64,000 bases of DNA from assembly GCA_030848705.1 (NCBI GenBank), contig JAUIZM010000018.1:1860001-1924000 (forward strand). The letters run 5' to 3'. Position 1 is the stretch's first letter. Each line of letters starts with the position of its first letter. A model generated the notes under the pieces. It did no database searches, was not told the DNA's origin, and saw nothing but the letters and a program-made list of their open reading frames with translations. The position numbers were made by a program, and so were the translations under genes. The DNA comes from Heracleum sosnowskyi (lineage: Eukaryota > Streptophyta > Magnoliopsida > Apiales > Apiaceae). Shown here piece by piece: positions 21,251 through 31,816 of the stretch.

Positions 21251-23965
21251 CTAAGATGCATATGGTACCCAATCCTTGTTGGGTCCTGCAGTTTCAGTGT
21301 CTCCTGAGTTTCTTTCAGTCATAAAGTCACAAGCATTATCAGTAATCTCCTGTTTGACTTCTCTTTTCACCCACTTAGGTTTAGAATTGGACTTGGTCCT
21401 TTTCTTAGTGGATGGAGCCTTTTTGCTGTTGCCAGCAGGCTCAGAAGTCTCAACAGTGTTTATGTATGAACATTTTTCAGTAGTGAGAATAGGTAAGTTG
21501 AAGCATGTACTCATGGCAGTAATTTTGCATGGCATACATTCAATGTTATTACAGACACTCATAGTTCTATGCATAAGGGGGGTTCTGTGTAAGTTACCAT
21601 TGAGTTCAGTTGCATTGACCTTATTCTCAATTGGTTTCTTACAAACATGTGTTAAGTGATGAGTAGATTCACAGTTATTGCATAGTTTCCTAGAAGCACC
21701 TCCAACATTAGTGTATCCATTTCCTTTGTTGACTCCTACCTTTCCATTCCTATTCTTAGACTTGGGAGTTACTGGATTGACAGTATGTTCAGAAGTTGTT
21801 GTCGAACTTTCCTTGACAGTATCTTTTATTCCTACTGTCTTGACAGAAGGTTTTAAAGTTACTGTCTTGGAACAATTATTGGCAGTATCTTTGGAAGATT
21901 CTGTCTTGCCAACTGTGACATCATCTTTTGAACTTACTGTCTGATTGCTTGGTAAGTTTACTATCTTGGGGATTGTGACAGTATCCTTTCCATCCTTGAA
22001 TGTGCTGTCAACACCTTCATCCTCATCAAAAATTTCTTGTTTGATGAGCATGGCTTCTTCATCAAACTCAATTTCTGCAGCTTTGAAAATGGGAGTTTTA
22101 ACTTTCTTGAGAATGGTGGGATTGACAACAGCATTTCCAGAACAATCTTGAATCACAGTTTTCTTTCCAGGTCTTCTACCATATGAAAAACCTATACCAA
22201 CTGACTGATTTTCTGTATGCTTATCATTGTAATCCTGAACTATCTTAGATGAGTTTTTATAAGCCTTGATTTTAAATTCATTTTCAGCAATCTCATTTCT
22301 CAGGAATTCCTCAACCTCTTTAGCACATTTCAATTCATTTTTAAATTTAGCATTCTCCTGAGCTAAAGAGTCTAGTGAACTGGTTTTGAGAACAAGAGAT
22401 TCATTTTCAGACTTTAGTGTTTCATTTAGCTTACTCAGCCTAGCGATCTCCTCATTGGCAGCAGATAAGCTAGTATAGACATTGAACATTTCAGCACTTA
22501 AGTCTTTAATGGTTTTCTTATACTCATCAATGGACATATCAAGTAAAACAAGTGAAGGTACCTGACTTGAAGATGTTGATGTTACTTCATCAGTGCTAGC
22601 CATGAGAGCTAGGTTGACATATTCTTCTTCATCCTCATCATCAGACTCATCCCAACACTTTCCTTCAGCCACATAGGCTCTACCTTGATTCTTCTTAGAG
22701 TATCCGCCAGTTCCTTTCTCAAATCTCTGAACCTGTTTGGGTCTTTTGCACTCAGTGGAAAAATGACCAGGTTCACCACAGTTGTAACACTTGAATTTAG
22801 ATCTATCCACAAATCCAGTCTTGTATCCTCCTTTGAATGAGCTTCCCACAGCATCCTTTGATGAGCTTCCCTTGGTGAACTTGGATGCTTGGCCTTGGGG
22901 CCTGAATGACCTATCCTTCTTGAACCTAAAGTTCTTGAACTTTTTGGCCGTGTAAGCCATAGTAGGATTGTCCATGCTTTCCAGTTCCTCCATAGTGTAG
23001 AAGTCTTCATCTTCCACATCCTTGAGATGTAGTACTACTTTCTCATCATCTTCAACAACCTCTTCTATCTTCAAGGATTGTACAGGGGTTGGTTGAGTGA
23101 TTTGTAGTTCTTCACTAGGTTGTGTGATTCTTGGCACTTGTGCTACTAGGGCACTTGACATGTTAGCCATCTTGTTCCTTGTTCCACTTTGTATGGCTCT
23201 CTTTTGAAAGAGTTCAAGTTCATAAAATTTAAGAATGCCATAAAGTGTCTCAAAGGTTATATTGTTGAGATCTCTTCCTTCTCGTATGGCTGTTGTCTTG
23301 TGTTCAAGATGATCAGGCAGTGTAAGCAAGAACTTGACATTCAATTCTTTTCTGTCATAGTACTTGCCATGTATCTGCAGTTCAGTTAAGAGCTTACTGA
23401 ACCTTTCAAACATGGAGGTTAAGTCTTCATCAGGCTTGGCCATGAATGCCTCATATTGAGATATAAGTATTTGCCTTTGGTTGCCTTTAACTTCTTCACT
23501 TCCTTCACAGAGTAAGGCTAACCTGATCCACATCTCCTTGGCTGATGTGCAACTTATCACACTTCCACACATGACTTTATCCAACGTGAGAGAATCGAGC
23601 AAGATGAGTTGCAAGTGATCATCTAGCACCATTTTCTCCTTCTCAGTTTCCAAAAATTCCGAGGGATCTTTGGGAACCCAATGTGCAGGAATGATTTCAC
23701 CATTTACTGTTGTGGCTTCAATTTCCTTCCTTGGTATGAAAGGACCATTCTCGAGTATACCTGGGTATAGTGGATTCGCATCTTTGATAAACAACAAGAT
23801 TTTTCTTTTCCAAAAGATGTAGTTCTCTTTATCAAAAGCTGGGATCTTGATACTGTTTGATTTCTGTATTGTCGACGGGATCTCAGATATGTATGTTAAT
23901 CTGAGAGCTCTGATACCAGTTGTTGGTCCTTGTGTATTGCCAAAGGGGGGGGGGGATGAATGCAA
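21251..23965 (-). CDS. gag polyprotein of element 1
   Basis: A 904-codon frame. It has a Sirevirus/copia gag N-terminus (KIPAFDKENYIFWKRKILLF), a UBN2-type capsid region, and a CCHC zinc knuckle CYNCGEPGHFSTEC in the middle. A long helical Asn/Glu/Lys region follows, then a Thr/Val/Ser-rich tail and a second cysteine-histidine cluster CNNCESTHHLTHVC. The tail at about 21775-22015 carries repeated GACAGTA/CTGTC DNA motifs. The frame runs back through the primer binding site into the LTR, and the first codon of the listed span is TTG. No ATG precedes the conserved N-terminus, so the genuine start is lost or unclear. The protein would form virus-like particles and bind RNA. Confidence 0.82.
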   Translation of the reverse strand: MHSSPPPFGNTQGPTTGIRALRLTYISEIPSTIQKSNSIKIPAFDKENYIFWKRKILLFIKDANPLYPGILENGPFIPRKEIEATTVNGEIIPAHWVPKDPSEFLETEKEKMVLDDHLQLILLDSLTLDKVMCGSVISCTSAKEMWIRLALLCEGSEEVKGNQRQILISQYEAFMAKPDEDLTSMFERFSKLLTELQIHGKYYDRKELNVKFLLTLPDHLEHKTTAIREGRDLNNITFETLYGILKFYELELFQKRAIQSGTRNKMANMSSALVAQVPRITQPSEELQITQPTPVQSLKIEEVVEDDEKVVLHLKDVEDEDFYTMEELESMDNPTMAYTAKKFKNFRFKKDRSFRPQGQASKFTKGSSSKDAVGSSFKGGYKTGFVDRSKFKCYNCGEPGHFSTECKRPKQVQRFEKGTGGYSKKNQGRAYVAEGKCWDESDDEDEEEYVNLALMASTDEVTSTSSSQVPSLVLLDMSIDEYKKTIKDLSAEMFNVYTSLSAANEEIARLSKLNETLKSENESLVLKTSSLDSLAQENAKFKNELKCAKEVEEFLRNEIAENEFKIKAYKNSSKIVQDYNDKHTENQSVGIGFSYGRRPGKKTVIQDCSGNAVVNPTILKKVKTPIFKAAEIEFDEEAMLIKQEIFDEDEGVDSTFKDGKDTVTIPKIVNLPSNQTVSSKDDVTVGKTESSKDTANNCSKTVTLKPSVKTVGIKDTVKESSTTTSEHTVNPVTPKSKNRNGKVGVNKGNGYTNVGGASRKLCNNCESTHHLTHVCKKPIENKVNATELNGNLHRTPLMHRTMSVCNNIECMPCKITAMSTCFNLPILTTEKCSYINTVETSEPAGNSKKAPSTKKRTKSNSKPKWVKREVKQEITDNACDFMTERNSGDTETAGPNKDWVPYAS
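23907..23918 (-). other. primer binding site of element 1
   Basis: The minus strand reads TGGTATCAGAGC, complementary to the 3' end of plant initiator tRNA-Met. It lies two bases inside the 5' LTR. It would prime minus-strand cDNA synthesis. Confidence 0.9.
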
Positions 23966-24976
23966 TACTGATAAAATTCAATCTCAGTTTCAACAACTAA
24001 AACTAAGATTTAATGTTATCAATAATATGTATGCATTCACAAACAGTATAGTAGAGAAGACATGATTCACAAAATAAATGTTTTATTTATTTTGCAAAGT
24101 GTTGCTACAACCTCAAGAGAGAATTCTTGAGCTTCATTTTTCTCCAAGACGCTTACTTGTCTTCGTTACTTGTCTAGAATGAATTGATAGTCTAAGTATA
24201 AAACTAATCCTATCACTATCAACACGGGTCTGTGAAGTTGCTGTCATTATCAAGTGGCAGCTTCTTACAAAGTGTCTACCCATGTGACTTTCCTAAATTG
24301 CTAACAATGTCAGATATACATTACAAAGAAAGCAACCTAGATTTATTCTATTTCTAGCTAAAACAATTCAGCAAATAGAGACTTGACCTTGCTCTTGAAT
24401 TGATTCGCTTTTGTTTGCAGTGCTTGAAGCTTCTGTCGTAGTCTTGCAGACTTGGTGCAGCTTAGGGATACTGCAACACCCCTGTTTCTTGAACATTGAA
24501 ACTGTCACGGGGTTTGACTGAGAAAGATACCTAGAACAAGGATCTTTCTCGAGACAGTTACTTTTGCCGTAGAGCTTGCTGTCACAGGAATGTGCTTTTG
24601 GTGACAGTAAGAGTTCCCCGCATAGTGTGCTGTCAAGGTCTCCAAACTTGTTGTCGAGGGCTAAAGTTGTTGTTGCGTAGTCTTCCGCCAATGTTGCTGT
24701 CAGAGTGAATATGCTGTCTTGACTTGCAACATTCTGTCTTCTTGTAATCTTACTGTCAATGCTTATGACAGTAACTTTATTCATGTTGTCATCTAATATG
24801 CGTTCTTTGAGGCTTGAACACAGAAAGTGAACTTCTTCCAAATTATACAATTAAAATAACATTGCATACTGATTACAAGAACATACTTTGGTTGTGACAG
24901 TATGTTCTACTTAATTAAAAAATTAAGTATATACAAAGTTAAGTTGTTCATATGCTATCACCCATAAATCACAACA
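23921..24976 (-). repeat. 5' LTR of element 1
   Basis: A 1056-bp copy of the left LTR with about 15 substitutions or indels. It contains the promoter for the element and the poly-G hairpin region at 23934-23968. Its distal end ATCACAACA is followed by the target duplication CAAAC. Confidence 0.92.
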
Positions 24977-24981
24977 CAAAC

Positions 24982-25037
24982 ACCCTGTAAACTATTATCA
25001 ACTTATAATATATAAGTTGCCTCGGCCAAACAGGCCC
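24982..25037. mobile_element. MITE, right part
   Basis: Continuation of the element begun at 10115, resuming right after the CAAAC duplication and ending with CCAAACAGGCCC. Joining across the retrotransposon gives a roughly 410-bp MITE. Confidence 0.45.
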
Positions 25038-25270
25038 ATAATCTTCGACTCTCATATACTTTTACTCTAATAATGCATTGCATTGTTGCTTAATCTTTTC
25101 AAATTGTCAAAACACATGGTGCACTAGTGTCATGGTAAATACCATACCTGCATATGCCGCCGTCGATAAATATTTAACACATCAATGACTTCTGAGGGGG
25201 TAGGCTCCTTCTTGCACAAGAAAATGAAAAATGAGTTACAGTAAAACCTCTATAAATTAATATAGTTGGG

Positions 25271-25885
25271 ATAGGAGGCAGTGGCGACCCAGAAAATTCT
25301 TTTGGTGGGTTCCTAATATAAGTATTTAAAAAAAAAAAAATTAAAAACTACAAATTTCAATTTATGAAAATATTTTATATTTTAGAGTTATTTTTGTACG
25401 GGTTTTTATTTTTTAAAATAATCTCCTTAGATATTTATTACTCTCTCTCTTTTTTAATATTTGATACTTTGATTTTTGGCAAAAATGTTTAGGTACTTTG
25501 ACCGTATAATTAAAATTTTCTTTCTAAAATTTTCTTTTTGTGAATAAAATATACAAATAAAATTTTAATTCACAAAAAAATTAACAAAAAATAATAATTG
25601 TTACTATGTAGTCAAAGCAACTAAACATGTGTGTCAAAAATCAAAGAATCAAATATTAAAAAACATAGATTTACCATTTTTTATTTTAATTTTTATTTCA
25701 ATTCTTTTATTTGATATTTGATTAAAAAGAAATTCAAGTGGGTTCCTCCAAGAAAATTAAGTGGGTTCCTCTAAGTATCAAATAGAAATTTATGTTAAAA
25801 TATATTATATAATTAACCTTCAAGCCAGAGTCAAGTGGGTTCCAAGGCACCCACAATGATGCACATAGGTCCACCCCTAATCGGA
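25271..25885. mobile_element. possible MITE with GTGG/CCAC termini
   Basis: The left end (cagtggcgacccagaa, then GGTGGGTTCC) is roughly inverted at the right (GTGGGTTCC, then ggtccacccctaat). The interior is AT-rich with short inverted stretches around 25480-25680. No target duplication was established. Assignment is tentative. Confidence 0.35.
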
Positions 25886-25893
25886 GAATTCTA

Positions 25894-26253
25894 CTCCCTC
25901 TATCCCGTTCATTTTTATACACTTTCCATTTTGGGATGTCCCTCTCATTTTTATAGATTCCAAAAATAGTAACTTTTAATAATATAAAACACTATTACAC
26001 CCACTACTTTCTCCACTATCTCTATTTTATAATAATATAAAACACTATTACACCCACTACTTTCTCCACTATCTCTATTTTATAATAATATAAAACACTA
26101 CTACATTTTTCATCCATTATCTCAAACTTATTATTAAATATTGATAGTTCCCTCCACTTTACTCACTTTTCATCTAATTTTACTTATTTTTTTATACATT
26201 TTCTTGGTCTCCGTGTCCAAACCAAACGCATAGAACTCGCTGGGATGGAGGAG
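25894..26253. mobile_element. Stowaway MITE with internal duplication
   Basis: The termini CTCCCTCTATCCC and GGGATGGAGGAG are flanked by TA on both sides (25892-25893 and 26254-26255). The interior matches the MITE at 5828. It differs by a tandem duplication of a roughly 59-bp segment beginning aataatataaaacactatta at about 25978 and 26037. Confidence 0.85.
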
Positions 26254-28075
26254 TATTAATTTAGAGAGGGATTAATTAATTGATAAATTATAAATTATTA
26301 ATTAATAGAGAGTTTTTGATTAAAAACAATAATTAACTTTTAGTTATATAAACTTAAACAAGATCAATTGTATAATTTATATTTTAAACTTAATTTAATT
26401 TATTCAATGTATAATGATTTACAAATTCAATGTATATTTGTAAGATTCAAAATACATCATTCTTGAAAATAATGCAAAAGATGATATAGAAGACGATACA
26501 ACACCTTTGGACACATTTACACAAAAAAAAGTGCTCAAAGTCGTAAAAACACTTAATAACGTTTTGATGCATTACAAAAACTCCACATCCGAACTTTTGG
26601 ATGCAATAAGGAAGGTTAAGAATGAGCTTAATGTAGATTAAAATTTCAAGAAAAAGCAAGAATCATATTTTGTAAAAATGTAATAGATATATTTTTATGA
26701 TTATAAGTGAATTATTAATTTATAATATTATTCGGACCATATATTTATATAGGGGTTTTCAAATAAATTATCATTTTATTATCTTATCAAAATATGTTAT
26801 TTTTAAAACTGACCCAAGTCGAGATCGAAGAAAATTATTAATTTATAGAAGTTAGCCATCACAGAGTGGCGTATATGAGTTGCTTCACTGCATGTTTTTA
26901 ATCCCTTTTTTTCTTTCTTGATAGAGAGAGTTTAAACTTTAGTCGTTCACGTAGCTATTCCTTCTTTGGGGGGCAGACCCATTTGACCCATTGACTTTGA
27001 CTCTGATTTTAGGTTGGCCAAATTTGAATTTGGTGATTACTGTCTACCGGCGAATCTTTTTAATTTTTGAAAATAGTATCACAAAGAATTTTAGGTATAC
27101 AGGGTGATCCTCGTTATAACCGGACGAGACGTGTACATTCGAATTTTAAATTTCTCAAATCTTTTATAAAACAATATTTAAAAGAAAAATGCTAAGGAAT
27201 CCAAAAAATTATCAGAAAAAAACACCCAAATGCTTATGTGTCTTCCTTCAATTAGTCCCATTCCTAATATAAATGTGGAACTTTGCGTGCATACGTATTT
27301 TGCACACGAATTAAAATAAGTCATATATCTTTAACGTTTTTTTTACAAATTTTGGAAAATATTTTTGGGTTTTTTAAGTATTTAAAATCATGTTCAAATA
27401 AAAACTCCATTCATTTTTTAAGCTATAATTAAATTCAAGACTTTTAAATTTAGAAACAGCTCTCTTCATTTGCATCTTTTACCATCTGTAATCGATCATA
27501 TTTTTCGATATTCATTTTTAACAGCCGAGTACTTGATCAAATACTCACTTGAATTCAAATATATTGAATTCCGATTTTCGAATACTCATCTTAAAACTCG
27601 ATCAAGTCAACTAATTTCTAAAACACTTATGAACTTTGAGCCACTTATTTGTTTTTATCACCCGTTTTTATTTTGCATCACCCACATATCTTATCCATAT
27701 TCTCAATTTTCACTATCATTTTCGATCACCGACAATTATTACTTCCGACGACTATCTCCTAAGATCACCCAAAAATTACGAGTGTCAATGAAAATCACTG
27801 CAATCAAATTAATTAACAAATCATTACATTATAACCACGTTCGACAATCACAATAAAAAAATATTTATTACCGTCAATAAAAAATTATTATTACAATAAA
27901 AAAATATTTACTACCGTCAACCAAAAATTATCACAATTAAAATATAAGTCACTACAGTCAAGTTATCATCATGACCATCATAATACTACCATGCATATAT
28001 GTATTTTAAAGTTCCCAAATTTCAATCAAGTCGATCAGGCTGTTGATCTTATTTTTAATTCGATTAATCTCTATT
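26254..28075. other. AT-rich spacer
   Basis: No gene was recognised. The open frame at 27470-27856 is compositionally AT-driven. At about 27845-27970 a roughly 50-bp unit containing AATATTTA-TACCGTCAA is repeated two to three times. Around 25250 and 26260-26310 lie diverged attaatta repeats. Confidence 0.5.
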
Positions 28076-28423
28076 GCCCTGTTTGGCATTGCTGTTGCAG
28101 ACAGTAACAACAGTTTTTTTTTCTGAAAAGCAGGTAAAATATTGTTTGGTAAATATCAAAAACAGCTTTTCTAGAAAGTGCTTTAGACTTAAAAGCTACT
28201 TTTAGAAAAAGCATGTTCCCCCATGCTTTTAAAAAAAGCTAATTTTCAGCTATTGCGGGAAGTAGTTATTGATTTCAACATCAAACTTACCAACAACATT
28301 AATTTTTTATATTATACCTCAAAACATGCACATATCAAAAATATTACCAAACAGTTATCTGATTTTTGTAACATCACTTATTTTAACAGCACATCAATTT
28401 TTAACAGCAATCTCAAACAAAGC
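28076..28423. mobile_element. MITE with CCCTGTTTGG-type inverted ends
   Basis: GCCCTGTTTGGCATTGCTGT at the left is matched in reverse complement at the right end (AACAGCAATCTCAAACAAAGC), about 17 of 21 positions. Subterminal AAAAAGC/GCTTTT phrases also invert. The length of roughly 350 bp and the TGTTTGG terminus fit hAT- or PIF-type MITEs. No clean target duplication was seen. Confidence 0.6.
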
Positions 28424-29225
28424 CTATATCAGATAAATTTGACACTAAATCAAATAAAAAATATACAATATCTGATATATGTGCATCCTATACGAGATGT
28501 AATGTAAATTGAAAAATGCTAAAACCCTCTAAATGATTTTCGAAACTGTTCCTGAATAGTGAGTTGTTGATATATTATTAAATTTTCTCTCATAAATAAG
28601 ATGAGTTTATCGTGCATGCATATGAATCTCACAAATAAATATACGTTGTGTCATTTGAAATCTAATTCAGAATACTTACCAAAAACATTCTCAAAACGTT
28701 TTTGAATTCTTATGTGGCAAGATTTGATTGGATATGTATCTTAAAAATAAATAGACCATCTATATATAAATACACCCACGAATTAAAAAATGATACGGGT
28801 CATTCCAAACCGATTTCGGGATACTAGTATTGCTCATAAATTTTATATAAAACTTTACTTTCCAAATAAATTGGATTGATATAATTGTATAAGAATAAAT
28901 GAGGTGGCATTAGTTGAGTGGATAGTGAGAATCTAATGATAGGATACCGTGGCGTGAGCAATTGTTTGGAAGTTGGGAAGTTTCGACGCAGGAACGGTCA
29001 TTGCGGGGTTGTGATTGATTCGTGAATATGCGCACTATTATTATCAATTATCAACAACTACAGTATAGGGATTAGAGACCGTAGTGAGTAGGCCAGACAT
29101 ATGGATATGCTTTGGATACTCAAATCAACTGTGTAATTGCTTGGGACCGACACCTACGAGATTCTGACACATGAATAGGTTCATCCGAATTAGGTTAGGA
29201 GGATGCATTTAACTCATATTCGTAC
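28424..29225. other. spacer before element 3
   Basis: No gene. A less AT-rich stretch at about 28905-29180 begins GGCATTAGTTGAGTGGATAG, which weakly resembles a tRNA A box. I found no B box, so I do not call a SINE. Confidence 0.45.
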
Positions 29226-31503
29226 CGTAATATCCCTGATTTTTATTTTTATTTTAATAGATTAAAAATTGCTAAAAAATAGAATTAGAAGGGGATTAAA
29301 ATTTAAGATAATTATATAATTTGATTTTATAATAAAATTGGATTAACGGGTCGTACTAATTTAATTTAGTTGAACTTTAGTTTAATTGAATGATTTTGGT
29401 TGACCCAAGTTAATTAAATGGACAAATAAATAGCTAGATGCAAGCGTGTGAAAAAAAAAGATAAAACCCTAACCCTAGCAAACAGTCGTGTAAAAAAATG
29501 AACGATAAGAGAGAAGAGAGAGAGACGATGAGAGAAAGATAGAAGAAAATGAAGAAGAAGAACACGAGAGAAGTAGAGAGTGTTAATCCCAAATGAGCTA
29601 ACAGAATTGTAGAAGAGGGGTTGAATACAATTCTAGATATTTTCTCAACTTAAAACAACTTACAACTTAAAACAATACTGAAAATAAAAACTCAAACAAA
29701 TATAAAATTTCAGTTGGATGTTTTGAGAATCCAACTGAGATGATTTTATTGCGGAAATAATCTGTGTTACAAAAGTATCAAAGCTGCTCAGTTCCTGATT
29801 TTGGAGTGAGAGTGCTCTTTTAAAGAAGCTAATACAAACTATTTTTATCTCACTCGCTTATCTTAAAATGAACTGCTACACTTGGTTATATAACCCAAGT
29901 TTACAATGTTATTATTGGCTACTCTAAATTAATCTAAAGGTAACCTCCAGTTGCTTGCTTTTCATTCCTTTTGTCCAATGGTCCTTGAAGATCTTGACTT
30001 TTGACTTCATGCTTATTATGATCACACTCAAGAACCTGATTGGGAATTAGAATGTTTCCTTATTTCCAGTGACCATTTTGATGGCTTCCAATCAAAAGTA
30101 CACTTCTACATCTCCTTTTGATCTGTCAGAAAACTGTCACTATCACTTTGTCAACTATTCAGAAAAGTGATAATGATTCGTTGATAGCAGGAAGATGTGT
30201 TTAGTTGATGGCTTTATTCTTCATTCCGTTGATGGTATATTCTTCATTCCGTTGATGGAGTGATCTACATTCCGTTGATAGAGTAATCTTCACTCCGTTG
30301 ACATGTTTTCACTTAGGCAAAATTACAAGGCACGATATATTTACACTTAACCAACCTATTTTGTCTATCTAATACTTAGTCAACATGACTTAGAAAACCT
30401 ATCTAATACCTACAACAAAATGCATATCAAACTGTGAAGTATTGTACAATGCAATTGCTACATCACTCATTTCGTTGATGAGCTACCTGTCAACGGAAGC
30501 TGCAAAGCATACCAATCCGTTGACAGTTACAAAATTGACTTAATACAAAATCTACTAAGTGTTTTATAAATTATCATCAAAAACAACATATTTCTAACAA
30601 AGAGTCATAACAAGTTCAAGAACAAGGAGTAAAGATTCTTTAATTAACAAAATAGAAATATGGTATTTGATTGATTTTGATTATGTTAAGGTTCTTCGTA
30701 GTTTTCTTGAGTTTTGATGTGATAATGTTTTGATTTCAATAGATTGTCATATTTGATCTTCTATATACATATGAGTTCTTGTAAAATATGTATAAAATTC
30801 ATTGTTTATCGTATAATGGTAATCTTGGTGTCCCTGGAAAGGTATTTGAATTTCCTATAACTTTTGTTCTTTAACCTTTCTGAAATTCTGTGTGTAAGAT
30901 TGTGTTTTCTGCTATTTTGGTAACCTGCTAGGGTGTTTTCAAAACTGAGTCACTAACTTTGAAAATTCGTAATAATAGATTATAAATTGTGTGCTTGTTT
31001 TCTTTATTTGACTATTAATAGATTATAAATTAATATTAAGTATTTGTTGTGATTTTATTTTCAGGGTGCGACATCGGTATCGAGTTAAGTGACTTTTCGT
31101 TGCTCACTATTATTATCAAATCTGTTTTTATCCGCTTTCGAATATTTGATATCGAAAATAGATTTTTGAAAAGAGTTTTTATAGAATTCCCCAGTTTTGG
31201 TTGCAGTTTTACTTTCGTATCGAATCATAGAATCCGATCACTAGATAGTGTGAAATCGAATCATAGAACTAGTTTACGCACGTTCCGTGATTTTGCATAA
31301 GACTATTCGAATAATTTGATTATCTGTTAGACATTGAATATTGTTAGATTTATGGAGTAGTGTCTCCGCTTTTATGTTTTGAATTATTATTAAGTTTGAC
31401 AACTGTTTTAACTTTTGTGCAATTTCGTATTTATTGAATAGAGAAATAATTTTATTTAAGTTTTGAATTTAAAATTAATAGTCCGAAAAGTCGGGCTGTT
31501 ACA
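29226..31503 (+). repeat. element 3 LTR, copy A (with solo LTR inside)
   Basis: It begins CGTAATATCCCTGA (canonical TGTAATATCCCT in copy B) and ends GGGCTGTTACA directly before a primer binding site. The start, end and primer site are typical of Ty3/gypsy chromoviruses. The copy is interrupted at 29581-30599 by a solo LTR of element 2. It also lacks about 410 bp present in copy B (about 42697-43107). Confidence 0.65.
29581..30599 (-). repeat. solo LTR of element 2
   Basis: A 1019-bp LTR, TGTTAATCC to CTAACA, closely matching 41292-42315. The left flank is GAGAG and the right flank AAGAG, a one-base-decayed target duplication. Continuous element 3 LTR sequence lies on both sides, so the interior was removed by LTR-LTR recombination. 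It carries two CCGTTGA arrays (about 30175-30310 and 30465-30530) and the hairpin at 29603-29634, whose G tract is short and interrupted. Confidence 0.8.
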
Positions 31504-31693
31504 GTTGGTATCAGAGCAGGCTGTCCTTCGGAGTGTGTTAGGTATGAGACTAATACATTCTCTAGGGTGCGATCTTGTGGACCATAGTTTAAGTTTGACT
31601 TGTAAGATATTATTGGGTAGACGTGTCATGAACCTTTTGGAGTATAAGATTGTTGTGAATTTGGGGACCAAATTCTTTTTAAGGATGGTAGTA
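31504..31693 (+). mobile_element. element 3 interior, 190 bp
   Basis: The primer binding site TGGTATCAGAGC is at 31506-31517. A polypurine-like AAGGATGGTAG lies just before the next LTR start at 31694. Only about 190 bp separate the two, with no coding capacity. This is either a non-autonomous TRIM/LARD-like derivative or an internal deletion of a chromovirus. Confidence 0.6.
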
Positions 31694-31812
31694 TGTAATA
31701 TCCCTAATTTTTTAGATTAATATTAATAAAATAATAATAGAAAATTAGATTAAAATTTGAAAAAGAATAGGATTTAAAATTAAATTAGACTAACGGACCT
31801 AAAGTTTGGATC
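31694..31812 (+). repeat. element 3 LTR, copy B, left fragment
   Basis: TGTAATATCCCTAATTTTT onward matches the start of copy A. It stops near 31806-31812, where element 2 internal sequence begins. A CTAAAGTTTG repeat at the joint suggests a microhomology deletion. The copy resumes at 42316. Confidence 0.6.
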
Positions 31813-31816
31813 GGAT

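Larger units (their letters stand above)
10471..24976 (-). mobile_element. Ty1/copia Sirevirus (element 1)
   Basis: A complete 14.5 kb LTR retrotransposon on the minus strand. It has LTRs at both ends starting TGTTGG and ending AACA, with a 5-bp target duplication CAAAC (10466-10470 and 24977-24981). The primer site matches initiator tRNA-Met and the polypurine tract abuts the left LTR. In element order it encodes gag with two zinc knuckles, protease, integrase, RT and RNase H, a small acidic ORF and a very long env-like region. Integrase before RT makes it copia. The large gag, long LTRs and env-like ORF indicate the Sirevirus (SIRE/Maximus) lineage. Several in-frame stops make it non-autonomous. 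The LTRs differ at about 15 places, indicating a fairly recent insertion. Confidence 0.92.

Noticed and set aside
27470..27856. 128-codon frame
   Set aside because: AT-driven composition, no recognised motif, no splice context.
28905..29180. Possible SINE beginning GGCATTAGTTGAGTGG
   Set aside because: Resembles an A box only; no B box or poly-A tail found.
30175..30310. CCGTTGA array considered as a CRISPR-like array
   Set aside because: Spacing is irregular, units are only about 12 bp, both orientations occur and the host is a plant nucleus.
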